A stretch of DNA of 56,367 nucleotides from Bacteroidota bacterium (GTDB lineage Bacteria; Bacteroidota; Bacteroidia; Cytophagales; Cyclobacteriaceae), in contig VGMW01000009.1 in the NCBI GenBank assembly GCA_016866235.1, positions 1 to 56,367 of the forward strand, given 5' to 3'. The notes beneath the pieces are model-generated. The model did no database searches, was not told where the DNA came from, and saw only the letters and a program-made list of their open reading frames with translations. The position numbers and the translations under genes were made by a program. Shown piece after piece: positions 18,989-28,886 of this stretch (position 1 is its first letter; every line of letters starts with the position of its first letter).

Positions 18989-20361
18989 AGCTGGATCATT
19001 ACGATAGCGTTTACTTCCTCGGTATTGGTGGCATTGGTATGAGTGCTTTGGCCCGTTGGTTTAAGAGCGGTGGCTTAAAAGTCGCAGGTTACGATAAAAC
19101 ACCTACGCCGCTAACCCATGAGCTGATGGAGGAGGGAATAGAGATCCAATTTGAAGATCGTATCGAGTGTATTCCAGGCTACATCACCCCAGAAAAAACT
19201 TTGGTGGTGCTCACACCGGCTATTCCCAAGGATCACCTGGGTTGGAATTATTTAAAAAATGGTGGCTTCACCATTTTAAAGCGATCAGAAGTTCTCGGTC
19301 GACTCACCAAAAATTATAAGACGATTGCTGTTGCCGGAACCCACGGTAAAACCACCACGTCTTCGCTGGTTGCACACTTACTAAAAGCCTCACAGAAAAA
19401 CATGGTGGCCTTCCTCGGGGGCATCACCACCAATTATGAATCCAATCTTGTCCAGGAAGGTATTGTGACCGATAGTACTCTGGTGGTGGCCGAGGCGGAT
19501 GAATTTGACCGTTCCTTCCTCAGACTGTTTCCTTCCATGGCGATTGTTACTTCTGCGGATGCCGACCATTTGGACATTTACGGAGATCATGCTTCCATGC
19601 TTCAGTCTTACAAGGATTTTATCCATCAGATTGAAAGGGGAGGTTTACTGGTGGTCCATGAATCAGTGGCTCATTTGGCAACTGGTCTCGAAGGTGTAGA
19701 AGTCGTTACCTATGGAAAAGATTCCGGGATGTATCATGCCGAAAACATTCGTACACAGGGCGGATTCTTCCGATTCGATTTAACTGGACCTGATTTTAGT
19801 GTTAAGGATATTGAACTCGGTGTCCCCGGATTCCATAACATGGAAAATGCGATCGCGGCGGGATTGATCGCCGGACGTTGTGGTGTGAATGAAGCCGGCA
19901 TTCGTTCGGGGCTTCTTTCTTTTAAGGGTGTTAAGAGGCGGTTTGAATTTGTTTTGCGCACACCTTCAATGGTGTTCATCGACGATTACGCTCATCATCC
20001 TGCTGAAATCGCTGCTTTCCTTGGCTCCCTTCGTGCCATGTATCCGGGTAAAAAACTAAGTGTAGTGTTTCAGCCGCACCTGTATACGCGAACCAGAGAT
20101 TTTGCGGATGAATTCGCGACCAGCCTCAGCATCGCTGATACTGTTTTCATGATGGACATTTATCCGGCAAGGGAGCTTCCGATTGAGGGCGTAACATCCG
20201 ATATCATTTTTAATTCTATTACGGCCTCTGAAAAAATACGGTGTTCTAAAAAAGATTTGCTTCAAAAAATTGCTGCCCACCATACCGATGTTTTAGCAAC
20301 AGTAGGGGCTGGTGACATCGATACGTTTGTTAAACCAATAAAGGAACTACTCTCCGCCTGA
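18985..20361 (+). CDS. murC: UDP-MurNAc:L-alanine ligase MurC
   Basis: 458 residues from GTG 18985, overlapping the murG stop (GTGA). It adds L-Ala to UDP-MurNAc, the first committed stem-peptide step. Motifs: FLGIGGIGMSALARW (residues about 11-25), ATP loop GTHGKTTTSS (about 118-127), EADEFDRSF and DDYAHHPAEI. Length is typical. The window has no murF, murB or ddl, so those steps must be encoded elsewhere. Confidence 0.96.
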   Translation: MKLDHYDSVYFLGIGGIGMSALARWFKSGGLKVAGYDKTPTPLTHELMEEGIEIQFEDRIECIPGYITPEKTLVVLTPAIPKDHLGWNYLKNGGFTILKRSEVLGRLTKNYKTIAVAGTHGKTTTSSLVAHLLKASQKNMVAFLGGITTNYESNLVQEGIVTDSTLVVAEADEFDRSFLRLFPSMAIVTSADADHLDIYGDHASMLQSYKDFIHQIERGGLLVVHESVAHLATGLEGVEVVTYGKDSGMYHAENIRTQGGFFRFDLTGPDFSVKDIELGVPGFHNMENAIAAGLIAGRCGVNEAGIRSGLLSFKGVKRRFEFVLRTPSMVFIDDYAHHPAEIAAFLGSLRAMYPGKKLSVVFQPHLYTRTRDFADEFATSLSIADTVFMMDIYPARELPIEGVTSDIIFNSITASEKIRCSKKDLLQKIAAHHTDVLATVGAGDIDTFVKPIKELLSA

Positions 20362-20362
20362 C

Positions 20363-21127
20363 ATGAAAATTAAAATCAACATACGGCAGGAGATAAAAGT
20401 GGTGGTTTCGCTCGCCATCGTTTCGGCACTGGTTGCTTTTGCGGACCGCAACCTTAAACACAACACTTGCCGCGATATTATTGTTCGGCTTGAAAATGTC
20501 CGCGAAAATCATTTTGTGGATGAAGCCGATGTTTTACGAATGGTCGAGCAAACACCTGGTAAAATCCGTTCTGAACAATTCTCCTTAATCGATTACCGCG
20601 GCATTGAACAAAATCTGGAGAAGCACCGAAACCTTAGAAGAGCTGATGTATACAACGACTTCAAAGGAAATCTGGTGGTACAGGTAGCGTTAAGAAGACC
20701 TGTCGCTCGATTGGTTCAGGAACAGGGAGCAGATGCTTACCTCTCTGAAGAGGGTGTGGTGATGCCGATTTCTGAACGTTATAGCTCGCGTGTACTTGCC
20801 ATCAGCGGAGCCTTCGTCAATAAAGCACTTCAAATACAGGATCTGAATGGTGATGAATTTGGTGTCAGGCTTTTGGAGCTCATCCGGTACATCCGGGAAG
20901 ACGAGTTCTGGAGTGCACAGATCGCTGAAATACAGGTATTGGAAAACGGAAAGCTTTTGCTTTATCCACAGGTAACCAACCAGGTGGTAAAATTCGGTAA
21001 TCCGGAAAACATCGAAGAAAAGTTTTTAAAACTCCGCGTATTCTATAAAAAAATTCTTCCAGCGCGTGGCTGGACCCGCTATGAGTCGGTCAACCTGGAA
21101 TATGAAGGACAAGTCATCGCTAAATGA
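20363..21127 (+). CDS. ftsQ: Cell-division protein FtsQ/DivIB
   Basis: 254 residues: a short cytoplasmic N-terminus, one membrane segment (about residues 11-27), a POTRA-like region (about 38-105, ENHFVDEADVLRMVEQTPG through VQVALRRPVARL) and a beta domain. The protein would link the FtsL/FtsB-type complex to FtsI and FtsW. Sequence conservation is low in this family, so the call rests on topology, the POTRA pattern and position between murC and ftsA. Confidence 0.9.
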   Translation: MKIKINIRQEIKVVVSLAIVSALVAFADRNLKHNTCRDIIVRLENVRENHFVDEADVLRMVEQTPGKIRSEQFSLIDYRGIEQNLEKHRNLRRADVYNDFKGNLVVQVALRRPVARLVQEQGADAYLSEEGVVMPISERYSSRVLAISGAFVNKALQIQDLNGDEFGVRLLELIRYIREDEFWSAQIAEIQVLENGKLLLYPQVTNQVVKFGNPENIEEKFLKLRVFYKKILPARGWTRYESVNLEYEGQVIAK

Positions 21128-21179
21128 AAACCAATTCAATTAATTAATAAAACCAAAGAACGAAGAACCACTAAACTCA

Positions 21180-22502
21180 ATGAACATGGAACAGGAAAAA
21201 ATAATCGTAGGTCTTGACATCGGCACAACCAAGATCTGTGCGATTGTAGGTAAGAAGAATGCTTTTGGAAAGCTGGAAGTCCTCGGTATGGGGAAGGCAG
21301 AATCCGAAGGTGTTCTCAAGGGAGTTGTGACCAACATCGACCGGACTGTTTCAGCCATTAAAAAGGCCATTGAGGAAGCCTCCAACCAATCCGGTATAAA
21401 CATCGGGAAGGTCAATGTGGGTATTGCCGGCCAGCACATCCGCAGCTACATCCAGCATGGTGTGCACATTCGTAACAGCAAGGAAAATGAAATCAGCATT
21501 GAGGATGTTAACCACCTCACTGAAGACATGCACCGTCTTTTGCTGCAGCCCGGCAATGAAATCATCCACGTTATGCCTCAGGACTACACGGTTGATTACG
21601 AGGATGGAATCATGGATCCGGTAGGCATGACCGGTGTACGATTGGAAGCTGATTTCCACATCATAACTGCGCACACCAGTGCCATCAACAACATCAACAA
21701 ATGTGTTGTGCGTGCCAACATGGAAATTGACAGCCTTATTCTTGAACCCCTGGCCTCAAGCCTCGCTGTGCTGAGCGAGGAGGAAAAGGAAGCAGGTGTT
21801 TGTTTGATAGATATTGGTGGTGGTACAACAGACATTGCCATTTTTCATGAGAACATCATCCGTCATACCGCAGTCATTCCTTTTGGTGGAAACATCATTA
21901 CCACCGACATACAGGATGGACTGATGGTACTAGCGAAACACGCTGAACAACTCAAGACTCGTTTCGGAAAAGCCATCGCCGATGAGGCTAGTCCGAATCA
22001 GATCGTTTCCATTCCTGGAATCAGAAGCAGGCCTCCGAAAGAAATTTCAGTGAAAAATCTTTCCAGCATTATCCAGGCCAGGATGGAGGAAATTATTGAG
22101 ATGGCCCACGCGGAAATCATAAGCTCTGGCTATGAGAAAAAGCTTGCCGGCGGAATTGTGATTACCGGTGGTGGCGCACAACTCAGTGGATTAAAGCAAC
22201 TGGTTGAGTTTATGACCGGGCTCGATACACGTATTGGTTATCCGAATGAGCACATGGGAAAGACTAAAGTTGAGCTGGTGAAAAGTCCAATGTACGCTAC
22301 GGCGGTGGGCCTAGTCCTCGCTGGTTTCAAGAGTCTTGACATCCGCGAAGAGTCCAGAAAAATGAATGCTGAATTGGTTCAAAATGAGCCAAGGAAAGTG
22401 GAGGAGAAAACCAGAGCACGATCCAGCTCATTTTTTGAAGACATTCTTAAGAGAACCAAAGGACTGTTGATCGACGACATCGATGGTCAGTATAAGCTTT
22501 AA
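21180..22502 (+). CDS. ftsA: Cell-division protein FtsA
   Basis: 440 residues. An actin-like ATPase that tethers FtsZ to the membrane. The phosphate-1 loop VGLDIGTTKICAIVG (about residues 10-24), phosphate-2 IDIGGGTTDIAIF (about 206-218) and adenosine motif GGIVITGGGAQLSG are clear. The C-terminus (FFEDILKRTKGLLIDDID) can form the amphipathic membrane helix. ATG 21180 is followed by a second ATG at 21186, which may be the true start. A 52-bp gap from ftsQ is the longest gap so far inside the operon. Confidence 0.95.
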   Translation: MNMEQEKIIVGLDIGTTKICAIVGKKNAFGKLEVLGMGKAESEGVLKGVVTNIDRTVSAIKKAIEEASNQSGINIGKVNVGIAGQHIRSYIQHGVHIRNSKENEISIEDVNHLTEDMHRLLLQPGNEIIHVMPQDYTVDYEDGIMDPVGMTGVRLEADFHIITAHTSAINNINKCVVRANMEIDSLILEPLASSLAVLSEEEKEAGVCLIDIGGGTTDIAIFHENIIRHTAVIPFGGNIITTDIQDGLMVLAKHAEQLKTRFGKAIADEASPNQIVSIPGIRSRPPKEISVKNLSSIIQARMEEIIEMAHAEIISSGYEKKLAGGIVITGGGAQLSGLKQLVEFMTGLDTRIGYPNEHMGKTKVELVKSPMYATAVGLVLAGFKSLDIREESRKMNAELVQNEPRKVEEKTRARSSSFFEDILKRTKGLLIDDIDGQYKL

Positions 22503-22535
22503 TTAAAACGAAAAACAACCACTAAATTTTTAATT

Positions 22536-24296
22536 ATGACGTTCGATTTGAATCCTGCACAATCCGGCCGAAGCCAGGTCTTTGAACCGGGTTCCAGTTA
22601 CAAGTTCGACTTGCCACGTGGCGGCCGATCCATCATCAAGGTGGTAGGCGTTGGTGGTGGCGGCAGCAATGCCGTGAACCACATGTTCCAAATGGGAATT
22701 AAGGACGTGGAGTTCATTATTTGTAACACCGATTCCCAGGCGCTCAAAAGCAGTCCTGTTCCTGTTAAGCTCCAAATTGGTACAGCCTTAACCGAAGGCC
22801 TCGGTTGTGGTGCCAATCCTGAAGTGGGTCGGGCAGCTGCCATCGAAAGCCATGAGTCCATTCGCGAAGCATTACAAGGCGCCAAGATGGTTTTCATCAC
22901 GGCCGGTATGGGCGGGGGAACCGGTACAGGTGCTGCTCCGGTGATCGCAAAAATCGCCAAGGAGATGGATATCCTCACGGTTGGAATTGTGACCATGCCA
23001 TTTGATTGGGAGGGTAGAAAGAAAATCCAACAAGCCAACCACGGCATTAGTGCCTTAAAGGAAAATTGTGATACGGTATTGGTTATTCTCAACACCAGGT
23101 TGCGTGAAATGTTTGGTAACCTGGCCATCCGACAGGCTTTTGCTGAAGCAGACAATGTGCTCACAACAGCTGCTAAGGGAATTGCTGAAATCATCACCCT
23201 GACAGGTTACGTGAACGTCGACTTCCAGGATGTTCGTACTGTGATGAGGAATGCAGGTGCTGCGATTATGGGTTCAGCTGAAACCGAAGGCGAAGACCGC
23301 GCCGTTAACGCAGCCCGTATGGCGCTTTCGTCACCACTGCTCGATAACAAAGACATCATGGGTGCCAAAAAGATCCTGTTGTCCATCATTAGTGGTGAGG
23401 AGGCCGAACTTCAGATGGATGAACTCAGCACCATCACCAACTACATTCAGGAGCAAGCTGGTGCGCGTTGTGAGGTAATCTTTGGTCATGGTGTTGATCC
23501 AATGCTCGGCCACCGCATTCGTGTTACGGTAATTGCTACCGGATTCCACGACAGCAAGCGAAGAGCAAAAAAGCAGGAGAAGATTGTTGTTTCTCTGGAT
23601 CAGCCTGAAATGCCTGCTCCTATGCAGGATGATTTCCAGCCTGAGTCACTCGTCGAAGATGAGATCAGACTCATCAACAACGATACCCCTGCTCTTGAGG
23701 AAACATCGGTTTTAACGGAAGAGCCGACCAAAGAGGAGTTCAGTTATTTCGATGAGCCGGAAATGGTTGAAGACAAGATTGAGGAAACCATAAAGGAAAG
23801 TTATTTCGAGCCAGAGCCTCCGGTGACGGTTACTCCAACGCAGGAGATCAAGCCTATCATGTTGGACCTCTTCAACGACTTTGGTAAGCCAGAGCCGGTT
23901 GCTGCAAAGTCGGAGCCCGAATGGCTGGAACAGGATACAGACCTTCCTTACTCAAGCAATGATCAATACGAGGAAGAAGAAGAATCCGTAGGCAACCGCT
24001 CGGCTGAATTAGAACAAAACGATGAAAATGAATTGAGCATTATGGAGAAGAACCGTACACGCGAGCGATTGGAAGCTCAGGCTCAGGCACGCCGCGAGCG
24101 GCTGACTGAAGCCAAAAGACCTGAAATGTCAAGGGAAGAATTCAATGAAAAGTGGACACAGCCTGCCTACCTGCGCAAGGGTGTTAAAATGGAGAATGTT
24201 CCACATTCATCCCAAAACAATATTTCAAGGTTCAACCTGAATGATGATAACAGTCTGTTGGGGAATAATAAGTTCCTCCACGACAACGTAGACTGA
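22536..24296 (+). CDS. ftsZ: Cell-division GTPase FtsZ with long C-terminal linker
   Basis: 586 residues, against about 383 in E. coli. The tubulin-like core (about 25-335) has VVGVGGGGSNAVNHM, the signature GMGGGTGTGAAPVIA and the T7 loop NVDFQDVRTVM. Residues about 340-555 form an acidic, glutamate- and proline-rich linker. The conserved C-terminal peptide that binds FtsA is represented by QPAYLRKGVKM (about 545-555), followed by about 30 further residues. Such long linkers are usual in Bacteroidota. It is the last dcw gene; a structured untranslated region and terminator follow. Confidence 0.97.
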   Translation: MTFDLNPAQSGRSQVFEPGSSYKFDLPRGGRSIIKVVGVGGGGSNAVNHMFQMGIKDVEFIICNTDSQALKSSPVPVKLQIGTALTEGLGCGANPEVGRAAAIESHESIREALQGAKMVFITAGMGGGTGTGAAPVIAKIAKEMDILTVGIVTMPFDWEGRKKIQQANHGISALKENCDTVLVILNTRLREMFGNLAIRQAFAEADNVLTTAAKGIAEIITLTGYVNVDFQDVRTVMRNAGAAIMGSAETEGEDRAVNAARMALSSPLLDNKDIMGAKKILLSIISGEEAELQMDELSTITNYIQEQAGARCEVIFGHGVDPMLGHRIRVTVIATGFHDSKRRAKKQEKIVVSLDQPEMPAPMQDDFQPESLVEDEIRLINNDTPALEETSVLTEEPTKEEFSYFDEPEMVEDKIEETIKESYFEPEPPVTVTPTQEIKPIMLDLFNDFGKPEPVAAKSEPEWLEQDTDLPYSSNDQYEEEEESVGNRSAELEQNDENELSIMEKNRTRERLEAQAQARRERLTEAKRPEMSREEFNEKWTQPAYLRKGVKMENVPHSSQNNISRFNLNDDNSLLGNNKFLHDNVD

Positions 24297-24319
24297 GACG
24301 GACCGGACGGGTTCGTCTG

Positions 24320-24460
24320 AAGGCATGGCACTTCCGGCGCGACTGGTGGTTTGCGCCTTTCGTAGTGGTTGTTGGCGGAAACATTTTTTGCCGGCGCCAG
24401 AGTGCCTTCTTATATGACCGAAAAAAGGCTGTACCGATTTTTTATAGCCTCGGTCGTAAG
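24320..24460 (+). ncRNA. Structured 3' untranslated region or candidate small RNA after ftsZ
   Basis: Two nested foldable elements follow ftsZ. GGCACT (24327-24332) and GGCGC (24336-24340) can pair with GCGCC (24394-24398) and AGTGCC (24401-24406), enclosing about 53 nt. GACCG (24416-24420) and AGGCT (24426-24430) can pair with AGCCT (24446-24450) and CGGTC (24451-24455), leaving an A5 bulge. No open frame is supported here. It may be the operon 3' end or a processed RNA. Confidence 0.35.
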
Positions 24461-24473
24461 TTTTTTAAGCTGG

Positions 24474-24508
24474 AAAAGCCGGGCACTATGACCCGGCTTT
24501 TCTTTTTT
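24474..24508 (+). terminator. Rho-independent terminator of the dcw operon
   Basis: AAAAGCCGGG and CCCGGCTTTT form a perfect 10-bp stem around an 8-nt loop, followed by CTTTTTT. It lies 178 bp after the ftsZ stop. Confidence 0.9.
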
Positions 24509-24586
24509 CCACCTGTAAAACAGTACTTCCGTTAACTGTTGATTTTCAATATCTTTCTGAAGTTGCAACATTAAAAACCTTCATAT

Positions 24587-25489
24587 ATGATGAACCGTAG
24601 AGGATTTCTGACACGTGCATCCCTGGTTGCAGGATCTGCATCAATTCTCAATTGGAGTTGGATACCCAAAAGCAGTCAATTAAAGACCGGTATCCAGCTT
24701 TATTCCATTAGGGAGGATATGAAAACCGATGCCCTGGGGACATTAAAAAAGCTCTCCGCTATGGGGTATCGTTATGTGGAACATGCGGGTTATAGAAACC
24801 GTGCTTTTTATGGCATTGCACCTGCTGAATTCAAGAAGGTGCTGACAGACCTCGGAATGGAAATGCCCAGTGGACATACCGTTTTAGGTAAAGAGCATTG
24901 GGACGATTCAAAAAAACAATTTACGGATTTGTGGAAGACAACTGTGGAAGACGCTGCCATTGTCGGTCAGGAGTTTGTAATCAGTCCTTCACTAAGTCCT
25001 ACCATTCGGACCAGTATGGATGAACTCAAGAAGTACATGGACATTTTTAATAAGAGTGGTGAATTGTGTAAGACCTATAAAATGAAATATGGTTACCACA
25101 ACCATGATTTTGAATTCAGTGAAATGCTTGAGGGCAAATCACTCTACGACCATATCTTGGAAAAGACCGATCCATCGCTGGTCATGCAACAGCTGGATAT
25201 AGGTAACCTATACAATGGAGGCGCTAAGGCAATCGACATAGTGAAAAAATGGCCGGGAAGATTTCAATCCATGCACGTAAAGGATGAGATTTTGGCTTCC
25301 GGTGGACATGAGAAATATGAAAGCACCATCCTGGGTGAGGGAATTGTTAGCGTGAAGGAAGTTATTGACCTTGGAAAAAAATCAGGTGGAACCATTCACT
25401 TCATTGTTGAACAGGAGGCCTATCAGGGTAAGACACCGCTGGAGTGCGTGAAACGTGATCTTGAAATCATGAAAGCCTGGGGTTATTAA
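24587..25489 (+). CDS. Sugar phosphate isomerase/epimerase-like TIM-barrel protein, Tat signal
   Basis: 300 residues with a twin-arginine signal (NRRGFLTRASL, about residues 3-25) and a xylose isomerase-like/AP-endonuclease-2-type TIM barrel. Supporting patterns are GIQLYSIREDM, RYVEHAGY, YGYHNHDFEF, QQLDIGN, MHVKDE and the late glutamate IVEQE; the His/Glu/Asp set suggests a metal site. Exported members of this family are common in Bacteroidota and often of unknown substrate. It has its own 5' region after the dcw terminator and 105 bp before the next gene. A distant paralogue lies at 46925-47890. Confidence 0.8.
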   Translation: MMNRRGFLTRASLVAGSASILNWSWIPKSSQLKTGIQLYSIREDMKTDALGTLKKLSAMGYRYVEHAGYRNRAFYGIAPAEFKKVLTDLGMEMPSGHTVLGKEHWDDSKKQFTDLWKTTVEDAAIVGQEFVISPSLSPTIRTSMDELKKYMDIFNKSGELCKTYKMKYGYHNHDFEFSEMLEGKSLYDHILEKTDPSLVMQQLDIGNLYNGGAKAIDIVKKWPGRFQSMHVKDEILASGGHEKYESTILGEGIVSVKEVIDLGKKSGGTIHFIVEQEAYQGKTPLECVKRDLEIMKAWGY

Positions 25490-25594
25490 ACCTTAATTTG
25501 TACACTTCATTCTTAATTCCATGAAGAAGGAAAGTAGGATAAAAGGGATCTTTATTTTTGAGACTAAATTTTAATTCATTCAAATCGTTGGCTT

Positions 25595-26062
25595 ATGGCT
25601 AAGTATTCTTTAAGCGTGAACGGTAAAAAGTTTGATGTTGATGTGCTGCCGGACACACCTTTGTTGTGGGTTCTGCGCGACTCCATCGGGCTTACCGGCA
25701 CTAAATTCGGATGCGGGGTCGCCCAATGTGGTGCCTGCACAGTACACCTCAATGGGACAGCTGTAAGGGCATGTACCCTTCCTGTTTCAGCGGTAGGAAC
25801 TAAAGAAGTAACCACCATTGAAGGGCTTTCTGCCGATGGTTCGAATCCTGTGCAGCAGGCATGGATTGAAGAGGATGTGGCGCAATGTGGATATTGTCAG
25901 GCTGGTCAGATCATGACCACTGTTTCTCTTTTGAGAAAAAATCCGAACCCCTCCGACGAGGAAATTCACGCTGCACTGGGCGGGCACATTTGTCGTTGTG
26001 GAACCTATACGCGAATTAAAAAGGCCGTTAAGCTTGCGGCCAGGAAAGGAGGAAAAATATGA
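25595..26062 (+). CDS. (2Fe-2S)-binding subunit of a molybdenum hydroxylase (IorA-like)
   Basis: 155 residues carrying two [2Fe-2S] clusters: a plant-type ferredoxin site (CGVAQCGAC, with a later Cys in RACTLP) and the C-terminal helical site ([10 protein letters not shown] and CRCGTYTRI). It passes electrons from the molybdenum cofactor subunit encoded next. It lacks a signal peptide and may be co-exported with its Tat-carrying partner. The 3' end overlaps the large-subunit start by 4 nt. Isoquinoline 1-oxidoreductase alpha subunits have this size and architecture. Confidence 0.9.
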   Translation: MAKYSLSVNGKKFDVDVLPDTPLLWVLRDSIGLTGTKFGCGVAQCGACTVHLNGTAVRACTLPVSAVGTKEVTTIEGLSADGSNPVQQAWIEEDVAQCGYCQAGQIMTTVSLLRKNPNPSDEEIHAALGGHICRCGTYTRIKKAVKLAARKGGKI

Positions 26063-28206
26063 GCACGCAACCAATTACCCCTGTAAGCAAATCCGTTAAC
26101 CGTAGATTTTTCCTAAAGTCCGGTGCCTTGGCTGGAGGTGGACTTTTGTTGGGTCTTCATGTCTATGGAAAAAATCTTAATGGACTTGAGCTGGACGACG
26201 CATCAGTTTTCGAACCCAACGCCTACATCCGGATCGACGCAGTTGGAAAAGTAACCATTATGGCACCCAATCCTGAAGTAGGTCAGGGCGTAAAAACCTC
26301 GCTTCCAATGTTGGTGGCGGAGGAATTGGATGTGGCCTGGGATACCGTAAACATTGAACAGGCACCACTGGATATTAATAAGTATAAGCGACAGCTCGCT
26401 GGCGGAAGCGGCTCTACACCCACGAGTTGGGAGAGTTTCCGAAAGGCCGGCGCTACAGCACGCCAAATGTTGATTGCGGCTGCCGCGGCGAAATGGTCTG
26501 TTGCGCCCGGTGATTGTTACACTGAAAATGGATTTGTCGTTCATCGTTCTTCTGGCAAGCGCATAGCTTATGGTGAAGTGGCCTCCGTTGCTGCCACCAT
26601 GCAACCACCTACTGATGTGGTCTTAAAAGATCCTAAGGACTATAAGATTATTGGTAAGAGGATTAAGAACGTTGACAACCTCAATATAGTTACCGGAAAG
26701 GCGAAGTATGGCTTGGACACCCGACGCGAAGGTATGCTCTTCGCTGTAGTGGCTCGCCCACCGGCATTTGGTCAGAAACTGGTTTCTTTTGATGACGCTG
26801 GTGCCCTAAAGATACCTGGTGTAAAGAAAGTTGTTCGTGTGGAAAATAAGGTGGCTGTACTGGCTGAAACCACCTGGGCCGCAAAGAAGGGAAGAGATGC
26901 ATTGGTGCTTCAGTGGGAAGCGGAGGGTAAACTTGAAAGTACCCCCGACCACCAGGCTGAGTTCAGCGCAAATATTTTGAAGACCACTGAAAAACCTGTT
27001 CGCGCCGATGGTAATGTAGAGGATTCTTTTAAGTTGGCCGATCATGTTCTTGAGGCGGTCTTTGAAGCACCTTTCCTTCCTCATGCTCCGCTGGAGCCTA
27101 TGAATTTCTTTGCTCACGTTACAGCCGATAAAGCTGAGTTGTTTGGACCGAACCAGGCGCCTGAGCGTGCACTCAATGAGCTCAGTCGGGTTTTGGAATT
27201 GCCCAAAGAGAAAATCACACTTGGTCTTTCCGATCGTATGGGTGGCGGATTTGGAAGAAGACTTATGGCCGATACTCCATTGGAGGCGGCATTGATTTCA
27301 AAGGCGGCGGCGCTTCCTGTGCTCGTAGTCTATACACGGGAAGATGATATGCAGGCAGGACATTACCGTCCTGCTGGTATGTACCGCTACCGTGCAGCAA
27401 TTGGAAAGGACGGCAATCTTGATGCCTGGCATCTTACTGTTTCCAGTATCAATCAACCGAACGGAAGCCGCGAAAATAGTTTTCCTGCCGGTGCTGTACC
27501 TAATTTTCGTATTGATAGCATCAACCTCGAATCGAAAATCACCATCGGTCCTTGGCGCGCGCCAAACCATAATTTTCTTGCTTTTACAGAAGAAAGTTTC
27601 CTGGATGAGATTGCCTATGATCTAAAAAAAGATCCAATTGCTTTTCGGATGGAACTGCTTGACCGGTCTTCGTCCAATAGTTACGGCAAGCGCATCTATG
27701 ATCCTGAGCGATATAGGGCGGTTATAAAAAAGGTTGCCGAGATGAGCAACTGGAGTGAGCAGGGTAAAAATGGTCGTTACAAAGGATTCGGCGCTCATTT
27801 CTCATTCAGTACGTATGCTGCACAGGTTGCGGAAATTTCAGTCAGCAATGGAAAAATCAAAGTACACAAGGTATGGTGTGCCATCGATTGTGGAAGGGTA
27901 ATCAATCCGCTGGGTGCTGAGCAGCAAATTGAAGGAGGCATAATCGATGGTCTGGGTCATGCCTTATATGGCGAGCTTACTTTCGACAAGGGCACTGCAC
28001 AGCAGAAGAACTTTAATACCTATAAGTTGATTCGCATTCAGGATGCACCGGACATTGAAACAGCGTTTATTAACACGGAACAATTCCCGCAGGGATTAGG
28101 TGAACCTGGATTGCCACCGATTGGTGCTGCAGTGAGTAACGCCATTTTTGCTGCTACGGGACGCAGAATGCGTAAGCAACCATTTGCTATGCAGCCATTG
28201 ATTTGA
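26059..28206 (+). CDS. Molybdopterin-binding aldehyde/xanthine oxidase-family large subunit (IorB-like), Tat signal
   Basis: 715 residues. The N-terminus has a twin-arginine signal ([15 protein letters not shown], about residues 14-35). Family motifs include [19 protein letters not shown], a glycine-rich MGGGFGRR molybdopterin loop, [20 protein letters not shown] and the C-terminal [17 protein letters not shown], which contains the expected catalytic glutamate (GEPG). The holoenzyme probably hydroxylates an aldehyde or N-heterocycle in the periplasm. No FAD subunit or cytochrome gene is adjacent, as in IorAB-type enzymes. The substrate is unknown. Confidence 0.88.
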   Translation: MSTQPITPVSKSVNRRFFLKSGALAGGGLLLGLHVYGKNLNGLELDDASVFEPNAYIRIDAVGKVTIMAPNPEVGQGVKTSLPMLVAEELDVAWDTVNIEQAPLDINKYKRQLAGGSGSTPTSWESFRKAGATARQMLIAAAAAKWSVAPGDCYTENGFVVHRSSGKRIAYGEVASVAATMQPPTDVVLKDPKDYKIIGKRIKNVDNLNIVTGKAKYGLDTRREGMLFAVVARPPAFGQKLVSFDDAGALKIPGVKKVVRVENKVAVLAETTWAAKKGRDALVLQWEAEGKLESTPDHQAEFSANILKTTEKPVRADGNVEDSFKLADHVLEAVFEAPFLPHAPLEPMNFFAHVTADKAELFGPNQAPERALNELSRVLELPKEKITLGLSDRMGGGFGRRLMADTPLEAALISKAAALPVLVVYTREDDMQAGHYRPAGMYRYRAAIGKDGNLDAWHLTVSSINQPNGSRENSFPAGAVPNFRIDSINLESKITIGPWRAPNHNFLAFTEESFLDEIAYDLKKDPIAFRMELLDRSSSNSYGKRIYDPERYRAVIKKVAEMSNWSEQGKNGRYKGFGAHFSFSTYAAQVAEISVSNGKIKVHKVWCAIDCGRVINPLGAEQQIEGGIIDGLGHALYGELTFDKGTAQQKNFNTYKLIRIQDAPDIETAFINTEQFPQGLGEPGLPPIGAAVSNAIFAATGRRMRKQPFAMQPLI

Positions 28207-28234
28207 ATTAATCATTACCAAAGATTGTATCAAT

Positions 28235-28840
28235 GGGTCCTATCGGGACCCATTTTTTATTGATAGTTTTTTTTGATGTTATGAATGGTGCCATCGTTAC
28301 CTAGTATGATTTGATGGACAACCTATAGCCAACAATTGGTCCCATCGGGACCTATTGTTTCTTGAAATGTGATTTGATGATCGTTTGGGTCCCATCGGGA
28401 CCCATTGTAATCTTTCTATGTGTGGCATGAAATAATAGGTCCCTATGGGACCCCATCTCGCATTTTAATTCGAGCTATAAGTAATTGGTCCCGCTGGGAC
28501 CATCGGTACATAGAATTATGTTTTGGCCAGAATAGAAATAATGGTTTTCTACTACACCGTCTAAACACACAATCAACGCAAGGGCATTTGACATATTCCA
28601 ATTTTGAAAATTGAATGGATTGCCCCATCGGAGATTTATTCCTTCAACGCACGAATAATAAATCATCGGCTGATTCCATCGGGACCTACTTATAATTGAT
28701 GATTTCTAAATGTTGTGCATCGGCCAAACGTTACCCAATATGATTTGATGGACAACCTATAGCCAACAATTGGTCCCATCGGGACCTATTGTTTCTTGAA
28801 ATGTGATTTGTAGATCAATAGGGTCCCATCGGGACCCATT
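28235..28840. repeat. Third palindrome cluster with a duplicated 72-nt module
   Basis: Palindromes lie at 28235, 28338, 28387, 28438, 28487, 28772 and 28821, with a decayed one near 28675. Loops are ATC, TAT or GCT, and the outermost pair varies between G-C and A-T. A 72-nt stretch is identical at 28305-28376 and 28739-28810, 434 bp apart. The 28438-28475 part is the inverse of the unit at 285-430. No gene is supported between 28207 and 28886. Confidence 0.88.
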
Positions 28841-28886
28841 GTTTATCCCTCGACTAAGAACCCTGTGTCAGATCCAATTAGTTTAT

